This document shows, in pieces, positions 1 through 10,253 of a stretch of DNA of 64,000 nucleotides; the stretch's first letter is position 1; every line of letters begins with the position of its first letter. A program made the translations under genes and the position numbers. Source of the stretch: Muribaculaceae bacterium (GTDB lineage: Bacteria; Bacteroidota; Bacteroidia; Bacteroidales; Muribaculaceae); contig JAFYNZ010000028.1 of the NCBI GenBank assembly GCA_017547845.1, positions 48,495 to 112,494 on the forward strand, written 5' to 3'. The notes under the pieces are model-generated. The model was not told the origin of the DNA, did not search any database, and saw nothing but the letters and a program-made list of their open reading frames with translations.

Positions 1-694
1 GGTGATCGACTGGGTTCATAACAACACCACGGTTGTGAGGACGACGGCCGAGGTGGCGAGTTCTACCTGCTTTACCTGATTGCTCGAGAGCGTGATCAGA
101 GTTACCGACAACGCCTACTGTTGCTTTACAAGCAGCGAGGACTTTACGTGTTTCTCCTGAAGGCAATTTGATAATCGCGTAATCACCTTCACGCGATGTC
201 AACTGAGCGAACGTACCGGCAGAGCGAGCCATAGAAGCGCCCTGACCTGGACGAAGTTCAATACAATGGATTACTGTACCTACAGGTATTTTGCTTAGTG
301 GGAGAGCGTTACCAACTTCTGGAGCTGCATCTGGACCACTCATGACTGTAGTGCCAACTTCAAGACCGTTGGGTGCAATCATGTAAGCTTTTGTTCCGTC
401 AACGTAGTAGAGCAATGCGATACGAGCCGAACGGTTTGGGTCGTATTCGATTGTTTTTACTACCGCTGGTACACCGTCTTTAGTTCTCTTGAAGTCGATG
501 AAACGATATCTGCGCTTGTGACCTCCACCACGATAGCGTGTTGCGAGGTGACCTTCGGCATTACGACCGCCAGTAGAACGCTTTCCTACTGTAAGAGATT
601 TTTCTGGTGTAGTAGCAGTGATTGTTCCTTTAAATACACCAATAATTTTGTGACGTTGCCCCGGTGTAGTGGGCTTAAATTTTTTAACTGCCAT
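1..694 (-). CDS. rplB: 50S ribosomal protein L2 (partial, 3' end outside window)
   Basis: Large-subunit protein uL2, which binds 23S rRNA near the peptidyl transferase centre. The first 231 residues are visible, starting [16 protein letters not shown] at an ATG at 692-694. The stop lies beyond the left edge, and the family is usually about 274 residues. The conserved C-terminal region with [16 protein letters not shown], which carries the functionally important His, is just inside the window. It is the last visible gene of the minus-strand ribosomal run, 8 nt after rplW. Confidence 0.97.
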   Translation of the reverse strand, partial: MAVKKFKPTTPGQRHKIIGVFKGTITATTPEKSLTVGKRSTGGRNAEGHLATRYRGGGHKRRYRFIDFKRTKDGVPAVVKTIEYDPNRSARIALLYYVDGTKAYMIAPNGLEVGTTVMSGPDAAPEVGNALPLSKIPVGTVIHCIELRPGQGASMARSAGTFAQLTSREGDYAIIKLPSGETRKVLAACKATVGVVGNSDHALEQSGKAGRTRHLGRRPHNRGVVMNPVDH

Positions 695-702
695 TCTATT
701 TA

Positions 703-993
703 TTAAATATTGCTATAGTAGTCAATTGATTGTCCTTCAGCCACCATAACCAATGCTTTCTTGAATGCAGCAGTTTTACCCTTGAGCAAGCCGCTCTTAG
801 TGTAACGTTGCTTTCTTTTGCCGGCATAGTTAGCTGTGTTAACTTTAACCACTTTGACGTTGTACAACTTTTCTACAATATCCTTGATTTGAAATTTGTT
901 TGCGTCTGGAGACACAGCAAATGTGTAACAATTGAGCTTTTCAGTCACTGCTGTAGCCTTCTCTGTTACGATTGGTCTGATTTGAATATCCAT
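703..993 (-). CDS. rplW: 50S ribosomal protein L23
   Basis: uL23, a 96-residue large-subunit protein at the polypeptide exit tunnel, where trigger factor and SRP dock. It begins [14 protein letters not shown], and the IRPIVTEKA signature is typical of the family. It sits between rplD and rplB in the standard S10-operon order. An AAGGAG-like purine run (1005-1010) lies about 11 nt before the start, overlapping the end of the rplD intergenic space. That is a weakly spaced Shine-Dalgarno sequence in a phylum that seldom uses one. Confidence 0.97.
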   Translation of the reverse strand: MDIQIRPIVTEKATAVTEKLNCYTFAVSPDANKFQIKDIVEKLYNVKVVKVNTANYAGKRKQRYTKSGLLKGKTAAFKKALVMVAEGQSIDYYSNI

Positions 994-1014
994 AGTTTTC
1001 TATATCTCCTTGAA

Positions 1015-1650
1015 TTAAAGTTCATTAATTTGATTTACGCTATCTTCTGTCAATACCAAAGCATTATTGTTCAATATTGCGTATGTATTGAGGTCGCGTG
1101 CCTGCATCATTTTAGCGTTTGGCACGTTTCTAAGGGACAAATATACGTTATTATTTGCTTCTGACAAAACTAAAAGCACTTTTTTGTCCTCAATTTTAAG
1201 ATTTTTAGCAAAATCGATGTAATTTTTGGTCTTTGGAGCCTCGAAAGTGAAGTTTTCCACCACAATAAGCTCATTGTTCTGAACCTTTGAAGTGAGTGCA
1301 AGTTTACGAGCCAACATTTTCACTTTTTTATTGATTTTGAATCTATAGTCGCGAGGACGTGGACCGAATACTCTACCACCACCTACGAGTACTGGAGAGT
1401 TGATATCACCACGGCGAGCACCGCCACCACCTTTTTGGCGACCGAGCTTGCGAGTAGATCCAGAAACTTCACTACGTTCTTTGCTCTTGTGAGTTCCTTG
1501 ACGTTGGTTAGCGAGGAATTGTTTTACGTCGAGATACACTACGTGTTCTGGATTAGCCTCGTTACCTGCTTCGTAAGCAAAAACGTCATCATTGAGGGTA
1601 ATTTTACGACCTGTGTCTTGTCCTTTGATGTTATATACTGCTACTTCCAT
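1015..1650 (-). CDS. rplD: 50S ribosomal protein L4
   Basis: uL4, 211 residues, a large-subunit protein whose long loop lines the exit tunnel. The basic, Gly-rich loop is visible around residues 60-95 ([17 protein letters not shown], then FGPRPRDY). The ATG at 1648-1650 overlaps the last base of the rplC stop, so translation of the two genes is probably coupled. In some other phyla L4 autoregulates this operon; no such leader is evident here. Confidence 0.97.
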   Translation of the reverse strand: MEVAVYNIKGQDTGRKITLNDDVFAYEAGNEANPEHVVYLDVKQFLANQRQGTHKSKERSEVSGSTRKLGRQKGGGGARRGDINSPVLVGGGRVFGPRPRDYRFKINKKVKMLARKLALTSKVQNNELIVVENFTFEAPKTKNYIDFAKNLKIEDKKVLLVLSEANNNVYLSLRNVPNAKMMQARDLNTYAILNNNALVLTEDSVNQINEL

Positions 1651-2267
1651 TATTTCTCAACAATTACGATTGAACCTTTACTACCTGGGATAGAACCCTT
1701 AATCATCAACACATTGTGCTCTGGGAGAACCTTGATCACTTGAAGGTTTTGCACAGTCACGCGTTCGTTACCAGTCTGACCGGCCATGCGCATGCCCTTG
1801 AATACCTTTGCTGGGTAAGAACAAGCACCGATTGAACCTGGAGCGCGGAGACGGTTGTGCTGACCGTGTGTACGTTGACCTACACCACCGAAACCATGAC
1901 GCTTAACTACACCTTGGAAACCTTTACCCTTAGAAGTACCAACTACGTCTACGAAACCACCTTCTTGGAAGATGTCGACAGTGATAGTTGCACCTAATTC
2001 AGGCACTTCTGTGAATGATTTGAACTCGGCCAAGTGTCTCATTGGAGCTACTCCTGCTTTCTTGAAATGACCTGCTTCTGGCTTAGTTGTGTGCTTTTCT
2101 TTCTTTTCTTGGAAACCAAGTTGCACAGCTGCATAGCCGTCATTTTCTACTGTCTTGATTTGAGTAACTACACAAGGACCTACTTCGATAACAGTGCACG
2201 GAATGTTCTTACCGTCGGCACTGAAAACGGATGTCATTCCGATTTTCTTTCCTAATAATCCTGGCAT
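1650..2267 (-). CDS. rplC: 50S ribosomal protein L3
   Basis: uL3, 205 residues, an early 23S rRNA-binding protein. It starts [15 protein letters not shown], and the signature block [19 protein letters not shown] lies near residues 111-130, followed by the glutamine-bearing [12 protein letters not shown] segment near the peptidyl transferase centre. It follows rpsJ in the usual S10-operon order, with a 28-nt gap. Confidence 0.97.
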   Translation of the reverse strand: MPGLLGKKIGMTSVFSADGKNIPCTVIEVGPCVVTQIKTVENDGYAAVQLGFQEKKEKHTTKPEAGHFKKAGVAPMRHLAEFKSFTEVPELGATITVDIFQEGGFVDVVGTSKGKGFQGVVKRHGFGGVGQRTHGQHNRLRAPGSIGACSYPAKVFKGMRMAGQTGNERVTVQNLQVIKVLPEHNVLMIKGSIPGSKGSIVIVEK

Positions 2268-2295
2268 TTCTACTAAATTTTAAAAATTAAACGAA

Positions 2296-2601
2296 TCACA
2301 CTTTAATTGATACATCTACGCCGCTAGGCAATTCAAGCTTCATAAGAGCGTCTACAGTCTTAGAAGTAGAGCTGTAGATGTCGATAAGACGCTGGAATGA
2401 AGACAACTGGAACTGTTCGCGTGACTTCTTGTTTACGAAAGTCGAGCGGTTAACAGTAAAGATACGTTTGTGAGTGGGAAGCGGAATTGGACCGCTTACC
2501 ACTGCACCTGTAGCCTTAACTGTCTTTACAATCTTTTCAGCTGATTTATCAACCAAGCTGTGATCGTAAGATTTCAATTTAATTCTAATTTTTTGGCTCA
2601 T
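2296..2601 (-). CDS. rpsJ: 30S ribosomal protein S10
   Basis: uS10 (also NusE), 101 residues, a small-subunit head protein and a partner of NusB/NusG in antitermination. It begins [14 protein letters not shown], and the family block [17 protein letters not shown] is seen around residues 37-53. It lies 16 nt downstream of fusA. This joins the str genes directly to the S10 genes, with no tuf between them. Confidence 0.97.
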   Translation of the reverse strand: MSQKIRIKLKSYDHSLVDKSAEKIVKTVKATGAVVSGPIPLPTHKRIFTVNRSTFVNKKSREQFQLSSFQRLIDIYSSTSKTVDALMKLELPSGVDVSIKV

Positions 2602-2617
2602 ATATTTTTTAATAAAA

Positions 2618-4738
2618 TTATTTCAACAAATCAACACGGCCTTGACATTCTGTGAGAACGTTCTTAGCGATTGAAGAGCTAACTTCTGCGTAGTGAGAGA
2701 ATGTCATTGTAGAAGTTGCACGACCTGAAGTGATTGTACGGAGTGCAGTCACATAACCGAACATTTCAGCAAGTGGAGACTTAGCCTTGACGATACGTGC
2801 ACCGCTGCGGCTTGTTTCCATACCTTCTACTTGACCACGACGCTTGTTAAGGTCACCGATTACGTCACCCATTGATTCTTCTGGAGTAACTACTTCGATC
2901 TTCATGATTGGCTCTTGGAGCACTGGACCTGCTTTTTCGCAAGCCTTCTTGAATGCTTGGATAGCACAAAGTTCGAATGAAAGTTGGTCAGAGTCGACTG
3001 GGTGGAAGCTACCATCAAGGAGAGTAACCTTGAGTTGTTCTACTGGGTAACCAGCGAGAACACCATTCTTCATAGCTGTTTGGAAACCCTTTTGTACAGA
3101 TGGGATGTATTCCTTAGGAACGTTACCACCCTTAACTTCGTCAACGAATTGCAAGCTACCTTCGAAGCCTTCGTCTACTGGCTCAACGCGTACGATGATG
3201 TCAGCGAACTTACCACGACCACCAGTTTGCTTCTTAAATGTTTCACGAAGTTCAACTGCTTGTGTAATAGCTTCCTTGTAAGTAACTTGTGGACGACCTT
3301 GGTTACATTCTACCTTGAACTCACGACGAAGACGGTCGATAATGATATCGAGGTGAAGCTCACCCATACCGCTGATGACAGTTTGACCTGTTTCTTCGTT
3401 AGTTTCAACGCGGAATGTTGGGTCTTCTTCAGCAAGCTTTTGGAGACCAACACCGAGTTTATCAAGGTCTTTTTGTGTCTTAGGCTCTACTGCGATACCG
3501 ATCACTGGATCTGGGAATTCCATTGCTTCGAGTACGATAGGAGCGTCTTCAGCACAAAGAGTGTCACCTGTGCGGATATCCTTGAAACCTACGCCGGCAC
3601 CGATATCACCGCAGCCGATCATTTCCTTAGGGTTTTGCTTGTTAGAGTGCATTTGGAAGAGACGTGAGATACGTTCCTTCTTACCTGAACGGCTGTTGAA
3701 GCAGTAGCTACCTGCAGCCATTTCACCAGAGTAAACGCGGAAGAAGCAGAGACGACCTACATATGGGTCGGTTGCAATCTTAAATGCGAGAGCAGCCAAT
3801 GGTTCGTCTGCGCTTGGCTTACGAGTGATGATAGTCTCAGGATCGCCAACTTCGTGACCTTCGATAGCACCTTGGTCAGCTGGAGATGGAAGGTAAGCAC
3901 ATACGTTGTCGAGCAATGCTTGTACGCCCTTGTTCTTGAATGAAGAGCCACAAGTCATTGGGTTAACGTGCATACCAAGAGTTGCTGTACGGATAGCTGA
4001 CTTGATTTCGTCTACTGTGATAGTAGATGGGTCATCGAAGTATTTTTCCATGAATGCTTCGTCAAACTCAGCGAGAGTTTCGAGCATCTTGTCACGCCAT
4101 TCTTCAGCTTCGTCGCGAAGGTTAGCAGGGATTTCTTCAATAGAGTATTCAGCACCCATAGTTTCATCGTGCCAGAAGTAAGCCTTCATAGTCACGAGGT
4201 CAACTACACCCTTGAATGTTTCTTCAGCACCGATTGGAATTTGGATTGGAAGTGGGTTAGCACCGAGCACTTCGCGCACCTGGCGAACCACTTCGAAGAA
4301 GTTTGCACCAGAGCGGTCCATCTTGTTGACGTAACCGATACGTGGCACGTTATATTTGTCAGCTTGACGCCAAACTGTTTCTGACTGAGGCTCAACACCA
4401 CCTACTGCACAGAATGCAGCGACAGCACCGTCGAGTACACGCAAAGAACGTTCTACTTCTACTGTAAAGTCAACGTGTCCAGGAGTGTCAATAAGATTAA
4501 TCTTGTATTGAGTATCGTTGTATTTCCAGAACGCTGTTGTCGCAGCAGATGTAATTGTGATACCACGTTCTTGCTCCTGTTCCATCCAGTCCATAGTAGC
4601 ACCACCATCGTGTACTTCACCGATTTTGTGAGTAAGACCTGTATAGAAGAGGATACGTTCAGAAGTTGTTGTCTTACCGGCATCGATGTGAGCCATGATA
4701 CCGATATTTCTGGTAAGTTTAAGATCTTCTTTTGCCAT
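2618..4738 (-). CDS. fusA: Elongation factor G
   Basis: Translocation GTPase, 706 residues, of normal length. The G-domain motifs are intact: AHIDAGKTT (P-loop, about residue 16), RGITITSA (switch I), DTPGH (G3, about 85) and NKMD (G4, about 139). Domains II-V follow, including the domain [10 protein letters not shown] segment near 607. Bacteroidota often carry several EF-G paralogues; the position between rpsG and rpsJ marks this as the main ribosomal-operon copy. The start ATG at 4736-4738 gives the standard N-terminus [17 protein letters not shown]. Confidence 0.97.
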   Translation of the reverse strand: MAKEDLKLTRNIGIMAHIDAGKTTTSERILFYTGLTHKIGEVHDGGATMDWMEQEQERGITITSAATTAFWKYNDTQYKINLIDTPGHVDFTVEVERSLRVLDGAVAAFCAVGGVEPQSETVWRQADKYNVPRIGYVNKMDRSGANFFEVVRQVREVLGANPLPIQIPIGAEETFKGVVDLVTMKAYFWHDETMGAEYSIEEIPANLRDEAEEWRDKMLETLAEFDEAFMEKYFDDPSTITVDEIKSAIRTATLGMHVNPMTCGSSFKNKGVQALLDNVCAYLPSPADQGAIEGHEVGDPETIITRKPSADEPLAALAFKIATDPYVGRLCFFRVYSGEMAAGSYCFNSRSGKKERISRLFQMHSNKQNPKEMIGCGDIGAGVGFKDIRTGDTLCAEDAPIVLEAMEFPDPVIGIAVEPKTQKDLDKLGVGLQKLAEEDPTFRVETNEETGQTVISGMGELHLDIIIDRLRREFKVECNQGRPQVTYKEAITQAVELRETFKKQTGGRGKFADIIVRVEPVDEGFEGSLQFVDEVKGGNVPKEYIPSVQKGFQTAMKNGVLAGYPVEQLKVTLLDGSFHPVDSDQLSFELCAIQAFKKACEKAGPVLQEPIMKIEVVTPEESMGDVIGDLNKRRGQVEGMETSRSGARIVKAKSPLAEMFGYVTALRTITSGRATSTMTFSHYAEVSSSIAKNVLTECQGRVDLLK

Positions 4739-4760
4739 TGTGAAAAGTATCTATCAATTA

Positions 4761-5237
4761 TTAAAATCTGAAGTGAGCGAAAGCACGGTTAGCTTCAGCC
4801 ATGCGGTGCATATCTTCTTTACGCTTGAAAGCACCACCTTGCTCGTTGAATGCGTCAACGATTTCAGCAGCAAGCTTGTCGGCCATAGTTTTACCACCAC
4901 GCTTACGAGCGAAGATGATAAGGTTCTTCATTGAGATAGACTCTTTACGATCCGGACGGATTTCAGTTGGAACTTGGAAAGTAGCACCACCGATACGGCG
5001 TGACTTAACTTCCACTTGAGGAGTAATCTTTTCGAGCGCTGCTTTCCAGATTTCGAGAGCAGTCTTCTCCTCGTTAGGCAATTTAGACTTCACAGTCTCA
5101 AGAGCTGTATAGAAAATAGTGTATGCAGTGTTTTTCTTACCGTCATACATCAAGTGATTTACGAATTTAGTAACTCGTACATCGTTAAAAACAGGATCCG
5201 GAAGGATCACTCTTTTTTTTGGTTTAGCTTTTCTCAT
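4761..5237 (-). CDS. rpsG: 30S ribosomal protein S7
   Basis: uS7, a head protein that nucleates assembly of the 30S head. I chose the internal ATG at 5235-5237, giving a 158-residue protein beginning [17 protein letters not shown], the usual S7 N-terminus in this phylum. The longer open frame (to 5303) adds 22 residues unlike any S7. The [18 protein letters not shown] block, typical of S7, lies near residues 79-96. The 145-nt gap to rpsL is the largest in the run. Confidence 0.95.
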   Translation of the reverse strand: MRKAKPKKRVILPDPVFNDVRVTKFVNHLMYDGKKNTAYTIFYTALETVKSKLPNEEKTALEIWKAALEKITPQVEVKSRRIGGATFQVPTEIRPDRKESISMKNLIIFARKRGGKTMADKLAAEIVDAFNEQGGAFKRKEDMHRMAEANRAFAHFRF

Positions 5238-5382
5238 TTTAAAATAATTGTGTTTTTGTTTTTGGCTGCTTTTTACATCTTCAACGACACACTCTTGTGT
5301 CATTTACTCAACCTGTAGCCATCCAATAAATCAAAAACTAGTTTTAAATTGTGATTTAATTGAATCTGCAGTTCAGGAATAA

Positions 5383-5766
5383 TTATTTCTTAGCTGCTTT
5401 AGGACGCTTCGCACCGTATTTAGAGCGACGTTGTGTACGGCCGTTTACACCTGCAGTATCGAGAGTACCGCGAACGATGTGATAACGAACACCCGGAAGG
5501 TCTTTCACACGACCACCACGTACCATTACGATTGAGTGCTCCTGAAGGTTGTGTCCTTCACCTGGGATGTAAGAGTTGACCTCTTTACCGTTAGTGAGGC
5601 GCACACGCGCAACTTTACGCATAGCCGAGTTAGGCTTCTTAGGAGTTGTAGTGTAAACTCTCACGCAAACGCCACGACGTTGTGGGCATGAATCCAATGC
5701 CGGTGATTTGCTCTTATCTTGCAAAGCCACACGTCCTTTTCTTACTAATTGTTGAATTGTAGGCAT
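5383..5766 (-). CDS. rpsL: 30S ribosomal protein S12
   Basis: uS12, 127 residues, a decoding-centre protein. It begins [12 protein letters not shown]. The streptomycin-associated lysine regions [16 protein letters not shown] (about residues 40-56) and [16 protein letters not shown] (about 84-100) are wild type by eye, with no obvious resistance substitution. It is the first gene of the minus-strand ribosomal run, about 140 nt downstream of the predicted transcription start. Confidence 0.97.
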   Translation of the reverse strand: MPTIQQLVRKGRVALQDKSKSPALDSCPQRRGVCVRVYTTTPKKPNSAMRKVARVRLTNGKEVNSYIPGEGHNLQEHSIVMVRGGRVKDLPGVRYHIVRGTLDTAGVNGRTQRRSKYGAKRPKAAKK

Positions 5767-5915
5767 TCTTTGTCTTTTTTACTTTTATTTTGTTAATAGT
5801 TCTCTCTTGTTTTACGAGTGGCAGACCACGTCTACACACCCAACAAACGCCACTAAAGTCCTATTTATCAGGAAATTAGCAACATCAGACTTTCAAATTC
5901 TCTCCAAAAGCGATG

Positions 5916-5946
5916 CAAAGTTACTAATAATTAGCGAATTACGCAA
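5916..5946 (-). promoter_or_regulatory. Predicted promoter of the str/S10 operon
   Basis: Read on the minus strand, TTG (5944-5946) is followed after 20 nt by TAACTTTG (5916-5923), an exact match to the Bacteroidota sigma-ABfr pattern TTG-N19/20-TAnnTTTG. It would give an rpsL leader of about 140 nt. The -7 octamer is identical to the one inside type A CRISPR repeats in this window. Confidence 0.75.
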
Positions 5947-6044
5947 TATATCGCCTTATTTTTTTCGTCGCAACTCGTTTTTTTCGTCTAAAGGAACTTC
6001 TAAAAAATCCACAAACACTACGAAGCAATTTGCAGAAACCCCTC

Positions 6045-6080
6045 AAGAAAAGCAGTCCACACCTCGAAGGTGCAGACTGC
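6045..6080 (-). terminator. Terminator of the GlmU-like gene
   Basis: On the minus strand a two-part stem pairs GCAGTC with GACTGC and CACCT with AGGTG around a 3-nt loop, followed by TTTTCTT. It lies 160 nt past the stop at 6242. The 475-nt space 5767-6241 holds only this hairpin and the rpsL promoter and leader; I see no gene in it. Confidence 0.6.
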
Positions 6081-6241
6081 TGTATACTTCAGAATCTATC
6101 ATCTCACTATCGCCACGCCGACATTCGCTCAAATGCCACTCATGCGTATTCACGCACAATACTGCCACAATTGTCGAGCATTGAGATTTTATCGCACGAC
6201 TGTCGTAATCGCGACTTTCTGCGACACCACAATCCGACGAC

Positions 6242-7423
6242 CTATTTATATGTGTCGGCTATCTTATAGATTTCTTCAAAGATTTCGTAATCAAGGTCGG
6301 TAAGCAACAGACCACGTCGTGCCATTGCACGGTTGGCTATATCGAAGAATTTCTTGAGTTGGACATCCGTAAATCCTCCGACAGGCGAACCCTCGCTGAA
6401 TGACGGAATAAACGTGCGAGGAAAACCTGAGCCATGAATGTTTACGCCGACTCCGACTACCGTCGCTGTGTTAAACATGCAGTTGATGCCCACCTTGGAG
6501 TGATCACCCATTATGAGACCGCAGAATTGAAGGTCGGTGCGCATGAACGTGTGGTCGGGATAATTCCATACGCGAATCTTCGAGTAGTCGTTCTTGAGAT
6601 TGGAAGCGTTTGTTCCGGCACCAATATTGCACCACTCTCCTATCACGGCATTACCCAAGAATCCATCGTGTGCCTTATTACTGTAGCCGAATACCACAAC
6701 ATTGTTCAACTCTCCACCCACTTTAGACCATGGACCGATAGTGGTGTCGCTATATATCTTCGACCCCATATTGATATTGGAGTGTTCGCACAATGCCATC
6801 GGACCACGCACACAGCTTCCCTCCATGACTTGCGCATCTTTACCTATATATATAGGACCGCCGTTTGTATTCAAGAAAGCACCTTCGACATAAGCGCCTT
6901 CTTCGACAAACACCAAGCCGGGATCGCCTATTACTGTGTTTGAAGCCGACAAAGCACAACTTGTTCTGCCCTTGGTAATCATCTCGAAATCCTGCTTGAT
7001 GACAGCACCATTATTAAGGAAGATATCAAACAGATAGTGCAACACAAGGCATTCGCCATTGTATTCCTTCTTCATATAGTTATCGGCATGCATATCGGGC
7101 GACACACCTCTATAGGCAATAAAATCATCACCTTTAAATAATGCTTCACCGATTTCGAGTCTTAGAACTTCTTCGACCAAAGTCGGATTAGGCACCACAT
7201 TGCCGGCGATAAACAAATTATCGTCAATCTCTTCTGCTTTATATTTCTTGACGAGAAAACCGACTGTGCGATAGCCGTAACGACAATCTTGAGGCAACAT
7301 CATTGCCCATTTCTCACGAATGGTCGTGATACCGATTCTGAAATCAGCCACCGGACGCGTGAATGTCATCGGCAAGAGGTCGGCATGCACTCGCGGCAAA
7401 TCATAAAAGATTACATTTATCAT
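6242..7423 (-). CDS. GlmU-like sugar-phosphate nucleotidyltransferase/acyltransferase (TIGR03991 type)
   Basis: A 393-residue two-domain protein. The N-terminal half (MINVIFYDLPRVHADLLPMT, then FTRPVADFRIGITTIREKW) resembles a diverged nucleotidyltransferase. The C-terminal half, from about residue 170 to 350, is a left-handed beta-helix of hexapeptide repeats (AYVEGAFLNTNGGPIYIG, then VGGELNNVVVFGYSNKAHDG). This is the Bacteroidota family TIGR03991, annotated as an alternative bacterial GlmU. It is predicted to supply UDP-GlcNAc for peptidoglycan and lipopolysaccharide, acting in the cytoplasm. Family assignment is from memory of its signature; substrate is inferred. It stands alone, divergent from the aminopeptidase gene. 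Confidence 0.8.
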   Translation of the reverse strand: MINVIFYDLPRVHADLLPMTFTRPVADFRIGITTIREKWAMMLPQDCRYGYRTVGFLVKKYKAEEIDDNLFIAGNVVPNPTLVEEVLRLEIGEALFKGDDFIAYRGVSPDMHADNYMKKEYNGECLVLHYLFDIFLNNGAVIKQDFEMITKGRTSCALSASNTVIGDPGLVFVEEGAYVEGAFLNTNGGPIYIGKDAQVMEGSCVRGPMALCEHSNINMGSKIYSDTTIGPWSKVGGELNNVVVFGYSNKAHDGFLGNAVIGEWCNIGAGTNASNLKNDYSKIRVWNYPDHTFMRTDLQFCGLIMGDHSKVGINCMFNTATVVGVGVNIHGSGFPRTFIPSFSEGSPVGGFTDVQLKKFFDIANRAMARRGLLLTDLDYEIFEEIYKIADTYK

Positions 7424-7538
7424 AGTCTATTTCTTTCTGAAATTTCACTAAAACATCTATCTTAGACCACAAAAGTAATCTTTTTTTCACAAACAAACGC
7501 TACATAAGTCACTAAATCAGCCAAAAAGCGAAAAATAT

Positions 7539-7569
7539 TTGCATATAACATCTAATTTTACTATCTTTA
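7539..7569 (+). promoter_or_regulatory. Probable promoter of the Xaa-Pro aminopeptidase gene
   Basis: TTG (7539-7541), a 20-nt spacer and TATCTTTA (7562-7569). The last base differs from the TAnnTTTG consensus, so this is a slightly weakened Bacteroidota promoter 35 nt before the start codon. Confidence 0.5.
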
Positions 7570-7603
7570 CACCATAAAAATTACAACAAACAAAATTTGA
7601 ATC

Positions 7604-9397
7604 ATGAAAAAGAACTTCGAATATCTGACACGACTTCGTCAAGTCATGAAAGAACACAATGTCGATGCCGTAATCATCTCAGGCACCGACCCTCACCAAA
7701 GCGAAAATCCTCCTCACCACTGGAGAGACCGCGAGTGGCTTACAGGCTTCTGGTCGACCAATGGTACTAATGGTACTGCCGTAGTGCTCCAAGACCAAGC
7801 TTACTGCTGGACCGACTCTCGATATTTCATCCAAGCTGAGGAGCAACTCGCCGACACCGGTTTCAAGATGATGAAAGAAGATGGTCCTGAAGCTATCGAC
7901 TTGGTAGGCTGGATTGTCGACAATATGCCAAGCGGATCGACTGTCGCTATCGACGGCATGACATTCTCTACAGCACTTGCAGAAAAGATCGAACAGCAAC
8001 TCAGCGGCAACGGCTTAAAGCTCATCACAGACTTTGCTCCATTCGACACTATCAACCCTGAACGTCCAAAACGCCCTCTTAACGTGCTCTTTGTGCACGA
8101 TGAAAAGATCGTAGGCGAAACCGTTGACTCTAAGGCCAACCGAGTGATGGAACAAGTGCGCAACGAAGGTGCAGAAGCTATCATCATGTCGTCACTCGAC
8201 GATATCGCTTGGACAACCAACCTTCGCACAGCCAACGACATCTCTTACAGTCCGATGTTTGTGTCGTATGTCTACCTTTGCAACGACCGCCGCATCCTCT
8301 TCATCGATGAAGAAAAGCTCAACGATGAAGTAAAGGCTCACCTTGCAACCTACAAGTTTGAGATTATGCCTTACGATGCAGTGCTCGACTTCGTAGCAAC
8401 ACTTCCGACAGAAACAAAGATCCTCGTTGACCCTGACAAGGTGTCACGTGGCTTGTTTGACAAGATTTCTTGCTGCCCTGTATTCGGCGGTTCGAAGGTT
8501 GCTAAGCTCAAGAGCATCAAGAACGAGTCTATGCTTCGCAGCATCGACATCGCTATGGAAAAGGACGGCGTAGCATTGACACGCTTCTTCATGATGGTCG
8601 AAAGAGATCACCCTAAGGGCGAACTCACCGAACTTATCCTCAGCGAACGTCTTCGCGAAATCCGTCTTTCCGACCCAAGCTGTGTAGACGAAAGCTTCGC
8701 ATCAATCCTCGGCTTCAAGGAACACGGTGCTATTATCCACTACGAAGCGACTGAAGAAAGCAACATTCCTGTCGTAGGCGATGGTCTTCTCTTGGTGGAC
8801 TCAGGTGGTCAATACATCTATGGCACAACCGACATCACTCGCACAGTAGCATTGGGCACTCCGACTGCTGAAGAAATCCACGACTATACACTCGTTCTCA
8901 AGGGCCACATCGCAATTGCAAACGCCGTATTCCCTGAAGGCACAACAGGTCACCAACTCGACGCAATGGCTCGCCAATACCTTTGGAAAGAAGGTAAGGC
9001 CTACTACCACGGCACAGGCCACGGCATCGGATTCTTCATCAACTGTCACGAAGGTCCACAAAGCATTCGTCTCAACATCAACCCTACTCCACTCGAAGTC
9101 GGCATGGCGACAAGTAATGAGCCGGGCGTTTACTACGAAGGCAAGTATGGTATCCGCACCGAAAACATCATCATCACAGTTCCTGCGATGGAGACAGAGT
9201 TTGGCAAATTCTTCAAGTTTAAGTCAGTGACACTCTTCCCATACGATCGTCGTTTGATCGACACAAGCATCATGAGCGACGACGAAATCCAATGGGTAAA
9301 CGACTACCACCAAATGGTGAAATCACGCCTCACTCCGCTTCTCAACGAAGAAGAAGCTGCATGGCTCGAAGCTAAGACACAACCATTAACACGATAA
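7604..9397 (+). CDS. pepP: Xaa-Pro aminopeptidase (aminopeptidase P, M24 family)
   Basis: A cytosolic metallopeptidase of 597 residues that removes N-terminal residues preceding proline. It has the three-part layout of large aminopeptidase P: two creatinase-like N-terminal domains (about 1-310) and a C-terminal pita-bread catalytic domain. All five metal ligands can be read: the two Asp in VDSGGQYIYGTTDITRT, the His in YHGTGHGIGFF, and the Glu in TSNEPGVYYEG and GIRTENIII. There is no signal peptide. It is 5 nt upstream of the carbonic-anhydrase-like gene and probably co-transcribed with it. The gene symbol follows the family; the true orthologue name in this phylum may differ. Confidence 0.93.
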   Translation: MKKNFEYLTRLRQVMKEHNVDAVIISGTDPHQSENPPHHWRDREWLTGFWSTNGTNGTAVVLQDQAYCWTDSRYFIQAEEQLADTGFKMMKEDGPEAIDLVGWIVDNMPSGSTVAIDGMTFSTALAEKIEQQLSGNGLKLITDFAPFDTINPERPKRPLNVLFVHDEKIVGETVDSKANRVMEQVRNEGAEAIIMSSLDDIAWTTNLRTANDISYSPMFVSYVYLCNDRRILFIDEEKLNDEVKAHLATYKFEIMPYDAVLDFVATLPTETKILVDPDKVSRGLFDKISCCPVFGGSKVAKLKSIKNESMLRSIDIAMEKDGVALTRFFMMVERDHPKGELTELILSERLREIRLSDPSCVDESFASILGFKEHGAIIHYEATEESNIPVVGDGLLLVDSGGQYIYGTTDITRTVALGTPTAEEIHDYTLVLKGHIAIANAVFPEGTTGHQLDAMARQYLWKEGKAYYHGTGHGIGFFINCHEGPQSIRLNINPTPLEVGMATSNEPGVYYEGKYGIRTENIIITVPAMETEFGKFFKFKSVTLFPYDRRLIDTSIMSDDEIQWVNDYHQMVKSRLTPLLNEEEAAWLEAKTQPLTR

Positions 9398-9402
9398 AGA
9401 CC

Positions 9403-9936
9403 ATGGCATTAATCAAACCAGTCAGAGGTTTCACACCTGTCATCGGCAAAGATTGCTACCTTGCCGACAATGCGACTATCGTGGGCGACGTGACCATCGG
9501 TGACGAATGCAGCATATGGTTTGGCGCAATCCTTCGTGGTGACGTCAACACCATCACTGTCGGCAACCGTGTCAACATCCAAGACGGCTCTGTGCTTCAC
9601 ACCCTCTATCAGAAATCAACTATTGAAATCGGCGACGATGTATCAATCGGCCACAACGTAGTGATCCATGGTGCTAAGATCAGAGACTTTGCTCTCATCG
9701 GCATGGGCGCAATCGTGATGGACGACGCTGAAGTCGGCGAAGGTGCATTGGTAGCTGCAGGCTCGGTAGTGTTGGGCAAGACAAAAATCGGTCCTAACGA
9801 AATGTGGGCAGGCGCACCGGCGAAGTTTGTCAAAATGGTCGAACCGGAGAAAGCCAAAGAGATGAATCAGAAGATTGCACGCAACTATCTGATGTATTCT
9901 AAGTGGTATGACGAAGACAACCAACAAGAAGGCTAA
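9403..9936 (+). CDS. Gamma carbonic anhydrase-like hexapeptide protein
   Basis: A 177-residue left-handed beta-helix trimer-forming protein of the gamma-class carbonic anhydrase/YrdA/PaaY family. The three zinc-ligand His positions are present: SVLHT near residue 66 and GHNVVIHGAK near 83 and 88. A C-terminal helix (EPEKAKEMNQKIARNYL) packs on the trimer in relatives. Many members have no measurable anhydrase activity, so the enzyme function is uncertain. It follows the aminopeptidase by 5 nt and is closed by a hairpin at 9956. Confidence 0.85.
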   Translation: MALIKPVRGFTPVIGKDCYLADNATIVGDVTIGDECSIWFGAILRGDVNTITVGNRVNIQDGSVLHTLYQKSTIEIGDDVSIGHNVVIHGAKIRDFALIGMGAIVMDDAEVGEGALVAAGSVVLGKTKIGPNEMWAGAPAKFVKMVEPEKAKEMNQKIARNYLMYSKWYDEDNQQEG

Positions 9937-9955
9937 TACACCTTAATTATATAGT

Positions 9956-9988
9956 GACAGGGGCAATTCATCACGGATTGCTCCTGTC
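9956..9988 (+). terminator. Hairpin terminator after the carbonic-anhydrase-like gene
   Basis: GACAGGGGCAAT pairs with ATTGCTCCTGTC (one G-U pair) around a 9-nt loop, 19 nt past the stop codon. The U-run after it is weak (GTAGTTTTC). The rest of 9989-10140 shows no gene. Confidence 0.6.
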
Positions 9989-10148
9989 GTAGTTTTCAAA
10001 GGTCGGCAACCGACAGCAACGATGACACGCCTCCGGGTAGAGGAATGTATTGCAGCCGGAAATGCGCCGAAAATCATTGCAATAAGACGAATAGAGGGCG
10101 AAAAGAGTTAAAATATGCCCCAAAACAAAATATTTTCGTTAAAAAATT

Positions 10149-10178
10149 TTGCTATTCGGATAACATTGCCTAATTTTG
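10149..10178 (+). promoter_or_regulatory. Promoter of rpsU
   Basis: TTG (10149-10151), a 19-nt spacer, then TAATTTTG (10171-10178): a full match to the Bacteroidota promoter pattern. It predicts a leader of roughly 70 nt before rpsU that contains the stem-loop at 10193-10214. Confidence 0.75.
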
Positions 10179-10192
10179 CACCGCTAAATCTA

Positions 10193-10214
10193 TGGGGTAA
10201 CACCATTTACCTCA
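10193..10214 (+). promoter_or_regulatory. Stem-loop in the rpsU leader
   Basis: TGGGGTAA pairs with TTACCTCA (8 bp, one G-U) around the loop CACCAT, about 15 nt downstream of the predicted transcription start. Its position suggests a possible ribosomal-protein leader element; I do not recognise a named motif. Confidence 0.4.
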
Positions 10215-10253
10215 GCAACAACTTGATTAATAACTAAAACAACAATAAAAAAC

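Noticed and set aside
1-5766. Missing tuf gene between fusA and rpsJ as a rearrangement
   Set aside because: In Bacteroidota the rpsL-rpsG-fusA-rpsJ order without tuf is usual, with tuf located elsewhere.
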